Source: Pseudomonas psychrophila | Lineage (GTDB): Bacteria; Pseudomonadota; Gammaproteobacteria; Pseudomonadales; Pseudomonadaceae | DNA: 64,000 nucleotides | NCBI RefSeq assembly: GCF_001043005.1 | Contig: NZ_JYKZ01000010.1 | Location: 62,001-126,000, forward strand | Direction: 5' to 3' | Shown: positions 23,767 to 32,365 of the stretch, one piece after another | Layout of the letters: every line of letters begins with the position of its first letter | How positions within the stretch are numbered: position 1 is the first letter of the stretch | Notes under the pieces: model-generated | Databases searched by the model: none | Seen by the model: only the letters and a program-made list of their open reading frames with translations | What the model was told of the DNA's origin: nothing | Made by a program: the position numbers and the translations under genes

Positions 23767-24822
23767 ATGAGCGCCAGCAGCCTTGCCAACCTGCGACATG
23801 ATTGGTCTTTAGCCGAGGTCCGGGCGATGTTTACCCAGCCCTTCAATGACCTGCTTTTCGAAGCGCAGACCGTTCACCGCAAGCATTTCAATGCCAACCG
23901 GGTACAAGTTTCGACGCTGCTGTCGATCAAGACGGGCGCCTGTCCAGAAGATTGCAAATATTGTCCGCAGTCTGGCCACTACAACACCGGCCTGGCCAAA
24001 GAGAAGTTGATGCAGGTGCAAAAGGTGCTGGAAGAGGCACAGCGGGCCAAGGCCATCGGCGCCACCCGTTTTTGCATGGGCGCAGCCTGGAAGCACCCGT
24101 CGGCCAAAGACATGCCCTACGTGCTGGAAATGGTCAAAGGGGTGAAGGCCATGGGGCTGGAAACCTGCATGACCCTGGGCAAGCTCGATCAGGAGCAAAC
24201 TGCAGCGTTGGCCCACGCCGGTCTTGATTACTACAACCACAACCTCGACACCTCGCCCGAGTTCTACACCAGCATTATCACCACGCGTACTTACAGTGAA
24301 CGCCTGCAAACCTTGAGTTACGTGCGAGATAGCGGGATGAAAATCTGCTCCGGCGGCATTCTGGGCATGGGCGAATCGCTGGACGACCGCGCCAACCTGC
24401 TGATCCAGCTGGCCAATCTGCCTGAGCACCCCGAGTCGGTGCCGATCAACATGCTGGTGAAAGTGGCCGGCACGCCGATGGAAAACGCGGAAGACATCGA
24501 CCCGTTTGATTTCATCCGCATGCTGGCGGTAGCGCGGATCATGATGCCGCACAGCCATGTACGCCTGTCGGCAGGCCGTGAGGCAATGAACGAGCAAATG
24601 CAGGCACTGGCGTTTTTTGCCGGGGCCAACTCGATTTTTTATGGCGACAAATTGCTGACCACGGCCAACCCTCAGGCTGACAAGGACATGCAGTTGTTCA
24701 GCCGTCTGGGGATCTTGCCGGAGGCGGGTGAAGATCATGCTGACGAGGTGCATCAGGCCGTGATCGAGCATGCACTGCGAGATCAGAAATCCAGCGAGCA
24801 GTTTTATAACGCTGTGGTTTAA
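23767..24822 (+). CDS. bioB: Biotin synthase
   Basis: Radical-SAM enzyme that inserts sulfur into dethiobiotin, the last step of biotin synthesis. 351 residues. Radical SAM cluster cysteines at 59, 63 and 66 (GACPEDCKYCPQS). Other family motifs include MGAAWK, YYNHNLDTSPEFY and the SAGRE block holding the Arg near the [2Fe-2S] cluster. First gene of bioBFHCD. A 64-bp gap with a small palindrome separates it from bioF, whereas the later genes overlap each other. Confidence 0.98.
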   Translation: MSASSLANLRHDWSLAEVRAMFTQPFNDLLFEAQTVHRKHFNANRVQVSTLLSIKTGACPEDCKYCPQSGHYNTGLAKEKLMQVQKVLEEAQRAKAIGATRFCMGAAWKHPSAKDMPYVLEMVKGVKAMGLETCMTLGKLDQEQTAALAHAGLDYYNHNLDTSPEFYTSIITTRTYSERLQTLSYVRDSGMKICSGGILGMGESLDDRANLLIQLANLPEHPESVPINMLVKVAGTPMENAEDIDPFDFIRMLAVARIMMPHSHVRLSAGREAMNEQMQALAFFAGANSIFYGDKLLTTANPQADKDMQLFSRLGILPEAGEDHADEVHQAVIEHALRDQKSSEQFYNAVV

Positions 24823-24832
24823 CCCACCCCCC

Positions 24833-24866
24833 GTAGCAGCTGCCTCGTCCCTTCGGCAGCGGCTAC
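24833..24866. repeat. Small palindrome between bioB and bioF (GTAGCAG family)
   Basis: GTAGCAGCTGCC and GGCAGCGGCTAC are reverse complements with one mismatch around ten bases. There is no T-run, so it need not stop transcription, but it could lower bioF expression relative to bioB or protect the bioB mRNA end. Confidence 0.6.
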
Positions 24867-24886
24867 GACCGCTCATTGAGGCCAGC

Positions 24887-26059
24887 ATGTCTTTTGATTT
24901 AAGTGCCCGTCTGGCCGTTCGTCGTGCCGATAATCTGTACCGTCAGCGCCCGCTGCTGGAAAGCCCGCAAGGGCCGCAGGTGGTGGTCGACGGTCAGCCG
25001 TTGCTGGCCTTCTGCAACAACGACTATCTGGGGCTGGCCAATCATCCGCAGGTCATCGAAGCCTGGCAGGCCGGTGCTTCGCGCTGGGGTGTGGGGGGCG
25101 GGGCGTCGCATCTGGTCATTGGTCACAGCACCCCGCATCACGTACTTGAAGAGGCCTTGGCCGAGTTCACCGGCCGCCCGCGGGCACTGCTGTTCAGCAA
25201 TGGCTACATGGCCAATATGGGCGCTGTCACTGCGCTGGTGGGGCAGGGTGACACGGTGCTGGAAGATCGCCTGAACCATGCCTCGCTACTGGATGCCGGT
25301 TTGCTGAGCGGCGCGCGGTTCAATCGCTATCTGCATAACGACGCGGCCAGCCTGGCCAAGCGTCTGGAAAAGGCCTGCGGCAACACGCTGGTGGTGACGG
25401 ATGGCGTCTTCAGCATGGACGGCGACCTGGCCGACCTGCCTGCGCTGGCCCGTGAAGCCAGAGCCAAAGGTGCCTGGTTGATGGTGGACGATGCCCACGG
25501 CTTTGGCCCCTTGGGCGCCAATGGCGGCGGGATTGTCGAGCACTTCGGCTTGAGCGCGGACGATGTGCCGGTGCTGGTCGGGACGCTGGGCAAGGCCTTT
25601 GGCACCAGCGGTGCTTTTGTTGCGGGCAGTGAAGAGCTGATTGAAAGCCTGGTCCAGTTCGCCCGGCCTTACATCTACACCACCAGTCAGCCGCCTGCCC
25701 TGGCCTGCGCAACGTTGAAAAGCCTTGAGCTGCTGCGCACCGAGCATTGGCGACGTGAGCATCTGAACACCTTGATCGGCCAGTTTCGGCGTGGCGCCGA
25801 GCAAATCGGCCTGCAGTTGATGGACAGCTTTACCCCGATCCAGCCAATCATGGTTGGCGACAGTGGCCGGGCCGTTCGCGTGTCGCAGATGTTGCGCGAG
25901 CGTGGCTTGATGGTGACGGCAATTCGTCCGCCAACCGTACCCGCAGGCAGCGCACGCTTGCGTGTGACCTTGTCGGCGGCTCACACAGAAGCACAGGTGC
26001 AGCTATTGTTAAGTGCACTCGAAGACTGTTGGCGTACGTTGGAGCCAGATCATGCGTGA
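24887..26059 (+). CDS. bioF: 8-amino-7-oxononanoate synthase
   Basis: PLP enzyme joining pimeloyl-ACP/CoA with L-alanine. 390 residues from the ATG at 24887 (MSFDLSARLA); the frame extends 39 codons upstream into the bioB end and intergenic palindrome and is not used. PLP-binding Lys236 lies in LGTLGKAFGTSG, and the SNGYMANMG and VDDAHGFG blocks are typical of the alpha-oxoamine synthases. Overlaps bioH by 8 bp. Confidence 0.97.
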   Translation: MSFDLSARLAVRRADNLYRQRPLLESPQGPQVVVDGQPLLAFCNNDYLGLANHPQVIEAWQAGASRWGVGGGASHLVIGHSTPHHVLEEALAEFTGRPRALLFSNGYMANMGAVTALVGQGDTVLEDRLNHASLLDAGLLSGARFNRYLHNDAASLAKRLEKACGNTLVVTDGVFSMDGDLADLPALAREARAKGAWLMVDDAHGFGPLGANGGGIVEHFGLSADDVPVLVGTLGKAFGTSGAFVAGSEELIESLVQFARPYIYTTSQPPALACATLKSLELLRTEHWRREHLNTLIGQFRRGAEQIGLQLMDSFTPIQPIMVGDSGRAVRVSQMLRERGLMVTAIRPPTVPAGSARLRVTLSAAHTEAQVQLLLSALEDCWRTLEPDHA

Positions 26060-26783
26060 TCGTTTGGTTTTGCTGCCGGGCTGGGGCCTGGGGGTTTCAC
26101 CCCTGGAACCTTTGGCCGAGGCATTGCGCGCTCTGGACGAGCACTTGCGGGTCGAGATCGAACCGCTGCCGGTGCTGCTGTCTACCGACCTTGACGACTG
26201 GCTCGACGAGCTCGACTCGACCTTGCCCGACAACGTATGGCTGGGCGGCTGGTCACTGGGCGGGATGCTCGCCAGTGAGCTGGCGGCACGCCGGGGCGAT
26301 CGTTGTTGTGGGCTGGTGACATTGGCCAGCAACCCGAGTTTTGTCAGTCGCGAGGATTGGCCCAGCGCCATGCCCGCGTCTACTTTCGAACCGTTCCTCA
26401 GCGGTTTTCGCGATGCCCCGAACACCACCCTGAAACGCTTTTGCCTGCTGTGCAGCCAGGGCTCCCCTGAGTCTCGGGCATTGGCCGGGCTGTTGTTGGG
26501 CGCAGCACCCAAAGCCCAGCCGGACACCCTGCTGGCCGGTCTTGAACTGCTGGGTAAGCTGGATACCCGCGGTGCCTTACAACGTTTCAGTGGGCCACAA
26601 CTGCATCTGTTTGCCGGGCTGGATGCGCTGGTGCCGCTGCAGGCAGGGACCGATGTACTGGGGTTATTGCCCGATGTCGAAGTGGGTCTGATTGAACAGG
26701 CTTGTCATGCTTTTTTACTGGAGGCTCCCCACGAATTGGCGGCGGCTATCCAGGATTTTTTACACGAGTCGGGCGATGAATGA
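26052..26783 (+). CDS. bioH: Pimeloyl-ACP methyl ester carboxylesterase
   Basis: Removes the methyl group from pimeloyl-ACP methyl ester, ending the BioC-dependent phase of pimelate building. 243 residues from the ATG at 26052, within the last codons of bioF. Alpha/beta hydrolase fold: nucleophile Ser68 in GGWSLGG, a likely acid in FAGLDALVP and a catalytic His in the EQACHAFLLEAP block near the C-terminus. Overlap on both sides (8 bp with bioF, 8 bp with bioC) indicates one operon and a coupled pathway. Its placement in the operon, unlike in E. coli, is usual for Pseudomonas. Confidence 0.96.
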   Translation: MRDRLVLLPGWGLGVSPLEPLAEALRALDEHLRVEIEPLPVLLSTDLDDWLDELDSTLPDNVWLGGWSLGGMLASELAARRGDRCCGLVTLASNPSFVSREDWPSAMPASTFEPFLSGFRDAPNTTLKRFCLLCSQGSPESRALAGLLLGAAPKAQPDTLLAGLELLGKLDTRGALQRFSGPQLHLFAGLDALVPLQAGTDVLGLLPDVEVGLIEQACHAFLLEAPHELAAAIQDFLHESGDE

Positions 26784-27588
26784 TTTGAGTGTTGCGATGC
26801 TTGCGGCCAGCTTGCCGGACAAGCGTCAGGTTGCGGTCTCCTTTTCCCGGGCGGCTGCCAGTTACGACAGTGTCGCCGAACTGCAACGAGACGTGGGCCA
26901 TGAACTGATCGCCCGACTGCCGGCCAACCTCGGCCCGCAGCGCTGGCTGGATCTGGGAAGTGGCACGGGTTATTTCAGCCGAGTGCTGGGTCAGCGTTTT
27001 GCCGATAGTCAGGGGCTGGCGCTGGACATTGCCCAAGGCATGCTGGCCTTCGCCCGGCCCTTGGGTGGTGCGCAGCATTTCATTGCGGGCGATGCCGAGA
27101 ACTTGCCACTGCAATCCAATAGCTGCGATGTGATTTTCTCCAGTCTAGCGCTGCAATGGTGTGCGGATTTCAGGGCGGTACTGAGCGAGGCTCATCGGGT
27201 GCTCAAACCCGGCGGGGTGCTGGCGTTCGCCAGTTTGTGCGCGGGTACCTTGAGTGAGTTGCGCGACAGCTGGCGAGCCGTCGATGGTCAGGTCCACGTC
27301 AATCGTTTTCGTGAGTTTGAGACCTATCAACAGTTGTGTGCGGACAGTGGCTTGCAGGTGCTCGACTTGCACAAACAGCCTCATGTGCTGCACTACGCGC
27401 AGGTTCGCCAGCTGACCCATGAGCTTAAAGCCCTGGGGGCACACAATCTGAACCCAGGTCGCCCCGAAGGGTTGAGCGGCAGGGCGCGGCTTCAGGGAAT
27501 GATGGGTGCCTATGAACAGTTTCGTCAGCCGCTTGGGTTGCCGGCGACGTACCAAGTGGTCTACGGCATTTTGGAGAAAACGCGATGA
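26776..27588 (+). CDS. bioC: Malonyl-ACP O-methyltransferase
   Basis: Methylates malonyl-ACP with SAM so that fatty acid synthesis can build the pimeloyl chain. 270 residues from the ATG at 26776. SAM-binding motif I WLDLGSGTGYFSR, then the DVIFSSLALQWC block characteristic of BioC. Overlaps bioH by 8 bp and bioD by 4 bp. Complete by length. Confidence 0.96.
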   Translation: MNDLSVAMLAASLPDKRQVAVSFSRAAASYDSVAELQRDVGHELIARLPANLGPQRWLDLGSGTGYFSRVLGQRFADSQGLALDIAQGMLAFARPLGGAQHFIAGDAENLPLQSNSCDVIFSSLALQWCADFRAVLSEAHRVLKPGGVLAFASLCAGTLSELRDSWRAVDGQVHVNRFREFETYQQLCADSGLQVLDLHKQPHVLHYAQVRQLTHELKALGAHNLNPGRPEGLSGRARLQGMMGAYEQFRQPLGLPATYQVVYGILEKTR

Positions 27589-28265
27589 GCCCTGCGTACT
27601 TCATTACCGGTACTGATACCGATGTGGGTAAGACCACGGTGGCGGCAGGTCTTTTATATGCCGCCCGTGCAGCCGGGTTAAGCACTGCGGCAGGCAAGCC
27701 GGTTGCGTCCGGATGCGAAATCACACCGCAGGGCCTGCGCAATGCAGACGCGCTGGCGTTGATGGCCGAAAGCTCGATCAAGTTGAGTTATGACGAGGTC
27801 AACCCGGTAGCCTTTGAACCGGCTATCGCCCCGCACATCGCTGCGCGCGAAGCCGGGGTGGTATTGACGGTTCGTTCACTGCTGGAACCCATGCAGCACA
27901 TTTTGGCCAGGCAGGCAGATTTCACCCTGATTGAGGGCGCGGGTGGCTGGCGCGTGCCGCTTTCAGGGCAAGACAGCTTGTCGGATTTGGCTCAAGCGCT
28001 GGATCTGCCGGTGATTCTGGTGGTGGGCGTGCGTTTGGGTTGCATCAGCCATGCGTTACTGACCGCCGAAGCGATTGCCCGCGATGGCCTGCAACTGGCT
28101 GGCTGGGTAGCCAATATCATTGGTCCGAAAACCTCACGCCTGGAAGAAAACCTCGCCACCCTGGCCGAGCGTCTGCCTGCACCCTGCCTGGGGCGAGTGC
28201 CAAAACTTAAATCGGCATCGGCGCAATCCGTGGCTGAGTATCTGCAACTCGATTTGCTGGACTGA
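27585..28265 (+). CDS. bioD: Dethiobiotin synthetase
   Basis: ATP-dependent closure of the ureido ring from 7,8-diaminopelargonate and CO2. 226 residues. P-loop GTDTDVGKTTVAAGL at about 8-22, and EGAGGWRVPL as the second conserved block. ATGA overlap with bioC. The diaminopelargonate aminotransferase bioA is not in the operon and must lie elsewhere, as is usual in the genus. No terminator of the classical kind follows it before the fadE promoter region. Confidence 0.97.
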   Translation: MSPAYFITGTDTDVGKTTVAAGLLYAARAAGLSTAAGKPVASGCEITPQGLRNADALALMAESSIKLSYDEVNPVAFEPAIAPHIAAREAGVVLTVRSLLEPMQHILARQADFTLIEGAGGWRVPLSGQDSLSDLAQALDLPVILVVGVRLGCISHALLTAEAIARDGLQLAGWVANIIGPKTSRLEENLATLAERLPAPCLGRVPKLKSASAQSVAEYLQLDLLD

Positions 28266-28335
28266 CAGCAGTTCCCACAAATCAATCCTCCTTTGACTAC
28301 GAGCCGTCCTAAGACGAACGGCGGCTTCGCGCTGC

Positions 28336-28364
28336 TTGACAATAAATAGGCGTAAACGTATGTT
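28336..28364 (+). promoter_or_regulatory. Sigma70-type promoter of the first acyl-CoA dehydrogenase gene
   Basis: TTGACA at 28336-28341 and TATGTT at 28359-28364 are separated by exactly 17 bases. Transcription would start near 28371, leaving a leader of about 70 bases before the ATG at 28441. Confidence 0.7.
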
Positions 28365-28365
28365 T

Positions 28366-28379
28366 CAAACACCTGTTTG
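28366..28379. promoter_or_regulatory. PsrA-type operator over the transcription start
   Basis: CAAAC-ACCT-GTTTG is a perfect dyad and fits the published PsrA consensus (G/C)AAAC-N2-4-GTTT(G/C). It covers the predicted transcription start, a repressing position. PsrA is the long-chain fatty-acid-responsive repressor of beta-oxidation genes in Pseudomonas; I recall PA0506, the likely orthologue of the next gene, as one of its targets. Confidence 0.75.
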
Positions 28380-28440
28380 ACCGCCATAACAAATCCACGC
28401 GGTTGTTCATCCCCGGATTCATCAGCAGAGGTTTATCGCT

Positions 28441-30246
28441 ATGCCTGACTACAAGGCCCCCTTGCGTGATATTCGCTTCGTTCGTGACGAACTGCTCGGT
28501 TACGAAGCGCATTATCAGAGCCTGCCGGCTTGCCAGGACGCTACTCCAGATATGGTTGACGCCATTCTTGAAGAAGGCGCCAAGTTTTGTGAGCAGGTGC
28601 TGGCACCTCTGAACCGTGTGGGTGACATCGAAGGCTGCACCTGGAGTGAATCCGGCGTTAAAACCCCTACCGGCTTTAAAGAAGCCTACAAACAATTCGT
28701 TGAAGGCGGCTGGCCGAGCCTGGCCCACGACGTAGAACACGGTGGCCAAGGCCTGCCGGAGTCGCTGGGTCTGGCCGTCAGTGAAATGGTTGGCGCTGCC
28801 AACTGGTCGTGGGGCATGTACCCGGGCCTGTCCCACGGTGCGATGAACACCATTTCCGAACACGGCACCCCCGAGCAGCAAGCCACTTACCTGAGCAAGC
28901 TGGTTACCGGCGAATGGACCGGCACCATGTGCCTGACCGAATCCCATTGTGGTACCGACCTGGGGCTGTTGCGCACCAAGGCCGAGCCTCAGGCTGACGG
29001 TTCGTACAAGATTTCGGGCACCAAGATCTTCATCTCGGCCGGCGAACATGACATGGCCGATAACATCGTCCATATCGTTCTGGCCCGCCTGCCGGATGCA
29101 CCGGCTGGCACCAAAGGCATTTCGCTGTTCATCGTGCCCAAGTTCAACGCTAACGCCGATGGCAGCATCGGTGAGCGCAACGCTGTATCCTGTGGCTCGC
29201 TTGAGCATAAAATGGGCATTCACGGTAACGCCACCTGCGTGATGAACTTCGACGGCGCCACAGGTTTCCTGATCGGCCCTCCGAACAAAGGCCTGAACTG
29301 CATGTTCACCTTTATGAACACCGCACGACTGGGTACCGCGCTGCAGGGCTTGTCCCACGCCGAAATCGGTTTCCAGGGTGGTCTGAAATACGCCCGCGAC
29401 CGTCTGCAAATGCGCTCGCTGACCGGTCCTAAAGCGCCTGAAAAGGCAGCTGACCCGATCATCGTTCACCCGGACGTACGTCGCATGCTGTTGACCATGA
29501 AGGCATTCGCCGAAGGCAACCGTGCGATGGTTTACTTCACCGCCAAACAAGTCGACATCGTGAAATACGGCGTTGATGAAGAAGAGAAAAAGAAAGCCGA
29601 CGCACTGCTGGCTTTCATGACGCCGATCGCTAAAGCGTTCATGACGGAAGTCGGTTTTGAATCCGCCAACCATGGCGTTCAAATCTACGGCGGCCACGGC
29701 TTTATCGCTGAGTGGGGCATGGAGCAAAACGTTCGCGACAGCCGTATTTCGATGCTGTACGAAGGCACCACCGGTATCCAGGCCCTCGACCTGCTGGGCC
29801 GTAAAGTGTTGATGACCCAGGGCGAAGCCCTCAAGGGTTTCACCAAAATCGTCCATAAGTTCTGTCAGAGCAACGAAGGCAACGAAGCGCTTAACGAATT
29901 CGTCACGCCTTTGGCTGCACTGAACAAGGAATGGGGCGAGCTGACCATGAAGGTCGGTATGGCGGCCATGAAAGACCGTGAAGAAGTGGGTGCGGCCTCG
30001 GTCGATTACTTGATGTACTCGGGTTATGCATGCCTGGCGTACTTCTGGGCTGACATGGCCCGTCTGGCGGCTGAAAAGCTGGCGGCTGGCACATCCGAAG
30101 AAGCGTTCTACAAAGCCAAGTTGCAAACGGCACGCTTCTACTTCCAGCGCATCTTGCCGCGCACTCGCGCGCACGTTGCCACCATGCTGTCGGGCGCTGC
30201 CAACCTGATGGACATGAAAGAAGAAGACTTCGACTTGGGCTACTAA
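28441..30246 (+). CDS. Acyl-CoA dehydrogenase, FadE1-like (PA0506 type)
   Basis: FAD enzyme for the first step of fatty acid beta-oxidation. 601 residues, longer than the 380-residue classical type because of a C-terminal domain (about 470-600). The core has CLTESHCGTDLGLL (flavin/substrate contact), MNTARLGTALQGL, and the catalytic-base region YEGTTGIQALDLLGR. A second homologue, 56-60% alike by eye in the core blocks, follows in the same orientation. Located after the bio operon as in P. aeruginosa, where the two enzymes are called FadE1 and FadE2 with long- and medium-chain preference. Control by fatty acids through PsrA is likely from the operator upstream. Confidence 0.9.
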   Translation: MPDYKAPLRDIRFVRDELLGYEAHYQSLPACQDATPDMVDAILEEGAKFCEQVLAPLNRVGDIEGCTWSESGVKTPTGFKEAYKQFVEGGWPSLAHDVEHGGQGLPESLGLAVSEMVGAANWSWGMYPGLSHGAMNTISEHGTPEQQATYLSKLVTGEWTGTMCLTESHCGTDLGLLRTKAEPQADGSYKISGTKIFISAGEHDMADNIVHIVLARLPDAPAGTKGISLFIVPKFNANADGSIGERNAVSCGSLEHKMGIHGNATCVMNFDGATGFLIGPPNKGLNCMFTFMNTARLGTALQGLSHAEIGFQGGLKYARDRLQMRSLTGPKAPEKAADPIIVHPDVRRMLLTMKAFAEGNRAMVYFTAKQVDIVKYGVDEEEKKKADALLAFMTPIAKAFMTEVGFESANHGVQIYGGHGFIAEWGMEQNVRDSRISMLYEGTTGIQALDLLGRKVLMTQGEALKGFTKIVHKFCQSNEGNEALNEFVTPLAALNKEWGELTMKVGMAAMKDREEVGAASVDYLMYSGYACLAYFWADMARLAAEKLAAGTSEEAFYKAKLQTARFYFQRILPRTRAHVATMLSGAANLMDMKEEDFDLGY

Positions 30247-30263
30247 GTCCTGACGGGTCATCC

Positions 30264-30298
30264 AAAAAGCCGCGTTCCCTTTGGGGCGCGGCTTTTTT
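30264..30298 (+). terminator. Intrinsic terminator after the first acyl-CoA dehydrogenase gene
   Basis: AAAAAGCCGCG pairs with CGCGGCTTTTTT across a short loop, followed by T-rich sequence. It separates the two dehydrogenase genes into independent transcripts. Confidence 0.85.
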
Positions 30299-30325
30299 GG
30301 TTTTTGGTGCTCCCCAAAAAAACCA

Positions 30326-30375
30326 GTGGGAGCGAGCCTGCTCGCGAAAGCTTTCGCGAACAGGCTCGCTCCCAC
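30326..30375. repeat. REP doublet, GTGGGAGCGAGCCTG family
   Basis: GTGGGAGCGAGCCTG and its exact reverse complement flank a smaller inner palindrome (TCGCGAAAGCTTTCGCGA). Directly before the promoter of the second dehydrogenase gene. Confidence 0.85.
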
Positions 30376-30402
30376 ATTAGATATGTTTTCTTGACTTATT
30401 TA

Positions 30403-30431
30403 TTGATCGTGGTCACAGCATGACCCTATGT
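30403..30431 (+). promoter_or_regulatory. Promoter with operator-like dyad in its spacer (second acyl-CoA dehydrogenase)
   Basis: TTGATC at 30403-30408 and CTATGT at 30426-30431 are 17 bases apart, and the spacer holds the perfect dyad GGTCA-N5-TGACC at 30411-30425. A repressor there would block RNA polymerase. The dyad is not a PsrA site, so this gene seems to answer to a different regulator from its neighbour. By-eye prediction. Confidence 0.45.
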
Positions 30432-30498
30432 ATCACTATCGTCGTTAAGCTAGACTGGGTCCTACATTAATCGCCGTATACAGATTACGAGGTTTGCC

Positions 30499-32277
30499 AT
30501 GGCTGACTACAAAGCGCCCCTGCGCGATATGCGCTTCGTCCTCAATGAAGTTTTCGAGGTCGCTACACTTTGGGCGCAATTGCCTGCGTTGGCAGAAACC
30601 GTAGATGCTGAAACGGTAGAAGCCATTCTTGAAGAGGCGGGCAAGGTTACCGCTAAAAGTATCGCGCCCCTGAGCCGCAGCGGTGATGAGGAGGGTTGCC
30701 ACTGGGACAATGGTGCAGTAACCACCCCGGCCGGTTTCGTCGATGCCTATCGTACTTACGCTGAAGGCGGCTGGGTCGGCGTCGGCGGTGATCCACAGTT
30801 CGGCGGCATGGGCATGCCCAAGGCCGTGTCGGCCCAAGTGGAAGAAATGATCAACTCCTCCGGGCTGTCCTTCGGTTTGTATCCGATGTTGACCGCCGGG
30901 GCCTGCGTATCAATCAACGCCCACGCCAGCGAAGAGCTGAAAGCCACTTATCTGCCGAACATGTACTCGGGCGTGTGGGCCGGTTCCATGTGCTTGACCG
31001 AGCCCCATGCCGGGACGGATCTGGGGATCATTCGTACCCGGGCTGAGCCGCAAGTGGATGGTGCTTACAAAGTCAGCGGCACCAAAATCTTCATCACCGG
31101 TGGCGAGCACGACCTGACCGAGAACATCATCCATCTGGTGCTGGCCAAATTGCCGGATGCACCTGCCGGGCCTAAAGGAATTTCGCTGTTCCTGGTGCCA
31201 AAATTCATGGTCAATGCCGATGGAAGCCTGGGTGATCGCAACCCGGTGACGTGTGGCTCGATTGAACACAAAATGGGCATTCAGGCGTCAGCCACCTGCG
31301 TGATGAACTTTGATGAGGCAGTGGGTTACCTGGTGGGAGAGCCTAACCGTGGCCTGGCTGCGATGTTCACCATGATGAATTACGAACGTTTGGGAGTAGG
31401 CATTCAGGGCCTTGCTTGCGGCGAGCGCTCGTATCAGAACGCCGTGGAATATGCCCGTGACCGCCTGCAAGGGCGTGCTGCAACCGGCGCACAAGCCAAG
31501 GACAAAGTGGCGGACCCGATCATCGTGCACGCAGACGTGCGTCGCATGCTGTTGACCATGAAGGCTTCTAACGAAGGCGGTCGGGCCTTTTCGACCTATG
31601 TTGCCAACCAGCTGGATATCGCCAAGTTCAGTGAAGATGCCACGGCCCGTGAGCGCGCCGACGGCCTGGTTGCCTTGCTGACGCCCGTGGCCAAGGCCTT
31701 CCTCACGGATCTGGGGCTTGAAACCACGGTGCACGGCCAGCAAGTGTTCGGCGGCCATGGCTACATTCGTGAGTGGGGCCAGGAGCAACTGGTTCGCGAT
31801 GTGCGCATTACCCAGATCTACGAAGGCACCAACGGCATCCAGGCGCTGGATCTGGTGGGGCGCAAGATCGTGGGTAATCAGGGTGTTTACTACCGCCAGT
31901 ACGCCGACGAAATCCGTCAGTTTATAGCCTCGGCTAACAGCGAACTGAACGAGTTCACCCAGCCATTGGCTGCGGCTTTGGACACACTTGATCAGTTGAC
32001 AGCCTGGGTGCTGGACCGCTCGCAAAACAATCCGAACGAGATCGGAGCCGCGGCCGTCGAGTACCTGCATGTTTTTGGTTACACAACGTATGCGTACATG
32101 TGGGCACTAATGGCCAAGGCCGCGCTGGGCAAAGAGGCCGATGAAGCCTTCTATGTCAGCAAACTGGGGACTGCACGTTTCTACTTCGCACGTTTGCTGC
32201 CACGGATCGATTCTTTGAGTGCCTCGGTGAAGGCGGGCAGCGATTCGCTGTATCTGCTGGACGAGGCACATTTTTAA
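30499..32277 (+). CDS. Acyl-CoA dehydrogenase, FadE2-like (PA0508 type)
   Basis: 592 residues, homologous along the full length to the product of the upstream gene (shared MADYKAPLRD/MPDYKAPLRD start, CLTEPHAGTDLG, MMNYERLGVGIQGL and YEGTNGIQALDLVGR). First-step dehydrogenase of beta-oxidation with FAD; the C-terminal extension is kept. By memory of the P. aeruginosa pair, this one should prefer medium chains, but specificity cannot be read here. It has its own promoter region after a terminator and REP, and is followed directly by the sRNA locus. Confidence 0.9.
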   Translation: MADYKAPLRDMRFVLNEVFEVATLWAQLPALAETVDAETVEAILEEAGKVTAKSIAPLSRSGDEEGCHWDNGAVTTPAGFVDAYRTYAEGGWVGVGGDPQFGGMGMPKAVSAQVEEMINSSGLSFGLYPMLTAGACVSINAHASEELKATYLPNMYSGVWAGSMCLTEPHAGTDLGIIRTRAEPQVDGAYKVSGTKIFITGGEHDLTENIIHLVLAKLPDAPAGPKGISLFLVPKFMVNADGSLGDRNPVTCGSIEHKMGIQASATCVMNFDEAVGYLVGEPNRGLAAMFTMMNYERLGVGIQGLACGERSYQNAVEYARDRLQGRAATGAQAKDKVADPIIVHADVRRMLLTMKASNEGGRAFSTYVANQLDIAKFSEDATARERADGLVALLTPVAKAFLTDLGLETTVHGQQVFGGHGYIREWGQEQLVRDVRITQIYEGTNGIQALDLVGRKIVGNQGVYYRQYADEIRQFIASANSELNEFTQPLAAALDTLDQLTAWVLDRSQNNPNEIGAAAVEYLHVFGYTTYAYMWALMAKAALGKEADEAFYVSKLGTARFYFARLLPRIDSLSASVKAGSDSLYLLDEAHF

Positions 32278-32291
32278 AAGGTTTAGTGAGT

Positions 32292-32309
32292 TGTAAGCAT
32301 TTGCTTACA
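32292..32309 (+). promoter_or_regulatory. GacA upstream activating sequence
   Basis: TGTAAG-N6-CTTACA is an exact match to the GacA box known upstream of rsmX/Y/Z genes. Its centre lies about 65 bp before the predicted sRNA start, the normal distance. Confidence 0.9.
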
Positions 32310-32365
32310 TTACATGCTGACAATCTCCCATATCCCCGGATTGGATCCAGAGGTAATCTACTTTC

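Noticed and set aside
28309..30375. 688-codon open frame on the - strand across the first acyl-CoA dehydrogenase gene
   Set aside because: It is antisense to a clearly recognisable enzyme and its residues match no family I know; GC-rich third positions keep antisense frames open.
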